Assembly (NCBI RefSeq): GCF_002407205.1
Contig: NZ_CP023549.1
Span: forward strand, 785,001-849,000
From: Rhodobacter sp. CZR27
GTDB taxonomy: Bacteria > Pseudomonadota > Alphaproteobacteria > Rhodobacterales > Rhodobacteraceae
Direction of reading: 5' to 3'
Length of the DNA stretch: 64,000 nucleotides
Part shown: positions 63,326 through 64,000 of the stretch, in pieces
Position numbering within the stretch: position 1 is the stretch's first letter
How the letters are laid out: every line of letters begins with the position of its first letter
Notes under the pieces: model-generated
What the model was told of the DNA's origin: nothing
Database searches by the model: none
The model's input: the letters and a program-made list of their open reading frames with translations, nothing else
Program-made: the position numbers and the translations under genes

Positions 63326-63804
63326 TGGACCACGGGGGCCGTCCAAGCTAAGCCGCCTTGCGGGCGAATAGGGTTTCGAATTCCTCGGGGGTTCGGTAGC
63401 CGAGGGCGGAGTGCAGTCGTTTCGAATTGTAGACCTGCTCGATGAACACGGGCAAGCGGGCAGCCACATCAGCGAAGGTCTCGTATCCGGCCCGATAGAC
63501 CTCCTCGCCCTTCAGTGTCTTCATGAAGCTTTCCGCCTGCGCGTTGTTATAGGGGTTTCCGACGCTGCTCATGGAGCCACGCAGACCCGCGGCCTGAAGG
63601 GCATCACGGTAGGTTTGAGACCCGTATTGGCAGCCCCTGTCCGTATGGTGGAGGCAGCCTTCGGGAGGGTTTCGGTTGGCCACGGCTGAGTGCAGGGCCG
63701 CAAGTGCCAGGGGCGTGTCGAGACGCCGCGACAGCGCATAGCAGATGACCTTGCGACTGCAGGCATCCAAGACGACCGCCAGGTAGCAGAATCCGGTCAC
63801 GTGT
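63326..63804 (-). pseudogene. IS3-family orfB, C-terminal part
   Basis: About 150 residues of an IS3-type integrase on the minus strand, from HVTGFCYLAVVLDACSRKVI (second half of the first Asp region) through CLHHTDRGCQYGSQTYRDAL (second Asp) and NAQAESFMKTLKGEEVYRAG (Glu) to LGYRTPEEFETLFARKAA and the stop at 63348. The right terminus (a TGGAC...-type end) lies near 63326-63345. The 5' part is lost where the next IS21 begins at 63805. Confidence 0.78.
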
Positions 63805-64000
63805 TGAGCGACAACCACCTTGGCCGGTGCCGACAGCCACCTTGGCCGGTGGGGCTGAACGGAAGACGGGCATGCCGGTCTGGAGGGCAGCCCCACCGGC
63901 CTGAGTGATTTCGGGGAAGGTGCTGGTCGCTGCGGGTTGGTAAGCCGGGTTCCTCTGCCGTCAAACGGAGGATCCGGGTTGGCCTACAAACCCATCACCG
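63805..64000 (+). mobile_element. Left end of another IS21-family element (runs off the window)
   Basis: It begins TGAGCGACAACCACCTTGG (63805), nearly the same terminus as the complete IS21 at 31943. The first ~23 bp are partly repeated directly after (TGCCGACAGCCACCTTGGCC), as expected for the multiple terminal repeats of IS21. A two-stem hairpin follows at 63845-63902: outer arms GGCCGGTGGGGCT / AGCCCCACCGGCC, inner AGACGGGC / GCCGGTCT. Confidence 0.75.
63979..64000 (+). CDS. istA: IS21 istA, first codons (partial)
   Basis: TTG 63979, after an ACGGAGGATCC ribosome-binding region, opens a frame reading (M)AYKPIT at the window edge. It aligns with the start of the istA at 32128 (PGKPVTDQQ) in position, spacing from the hairpin and sequence. 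Only seven codons are visible. Confidence 0.6.

Noticed and set aside
1..64000. tRNA, rRNA or riboswitch genes, including a cobalamin riboswitch before nrdJ
   Set aside because: No cloverleaf, rRNA segment or B12-box-like sequence was recognised by eye; a covariance search would be needed to exclude diverged ones.

Overview
The window looks like a chromosome segment from an alphaproteobacterium of the Rhodobacteraceae (Rhodobacter/Cereibacter/Paracoccus type). The evidence is the high G+C coding style, the hisS-hisZ-hisG run with a short HisG that needs HisZ, a B12-dependent class II ribonucleotide reductase, a DUF1489 gene, and IS families common in that group. This is inferred from gene content and protein style; no search could be run.

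Layout. 1-12233 is ordinary core genome: xdhA (cut by the left edge), dnaE, an AbrB-type membrane protein, slyX, hisS-hisZ-hisG, DUF1489 and nrdJ. Directly after nrdJ the accessory region starts. 12234-16919 is a Tn7-like remnant: three TTCCA motifs at exact 22-bp spacing, two unknown genes, and a translationally coupled small ORF-tnsA-tnsB set with no tnsC, tnsD or tniQ. 17081-18859 holds a broken KfrA-like gene and a broken HEPN-LOTUS gene. 19375-23817 is a membrane block: NhaC antiporter, DUF2254, DUF421 and a ZIP-like gene with two lesions.

24580-30219 is the most interesting part: a DUF3883 nuclease-like gene, then on the other strand four overlapping genes encoding a SMEK-domain STAND-type NTPase, an unknown 121-residue protein, a 132-residue protein beginning with an NSSSTSF motif, and a radical SAM/SPASM-like enzyme. 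The set reads as one co-translated unit, plausibly an undescribed defence or peptide-modification system. 31275-36778 has a TPR protein, an intact IS21 and an IS5 that landed exactly on the stop codon of an exported amidohydrolase. 37534-45025 encodes a second unusual pair: a 1774-residue RecQ-like/UvrD-like fused helicase and a cold-shock-domain exonuclease split by a frameshift.

45360-50273 is an IS graveyard around an intact IS1111-type IS110 element and an intact IS903-like element, with a low-GC secreted orphan and a truncated integrase. 50464-57997 holds a methyltransferase with a palindromic operator candidate, an MCP gene with two frameshifts, a Tat-exported YtcJ-like amidohydrolase, a split small membrane gene and a Crp/Fnr regulator. 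58405-64000 is nested IS sequence: IS5 copies inserted into each other at the same 9-bp site, an IS256 inside one of them, a decayed IS21, an IS3 remnant and the start of another IS21. Several of these transposase genes carry small hairpin-forming insertions.

Reading as a whole: the core is intact, while many accessory and sensor genes carry single-base frameshifts. These could be real decay or residual sequencing error; raw reads would decide.
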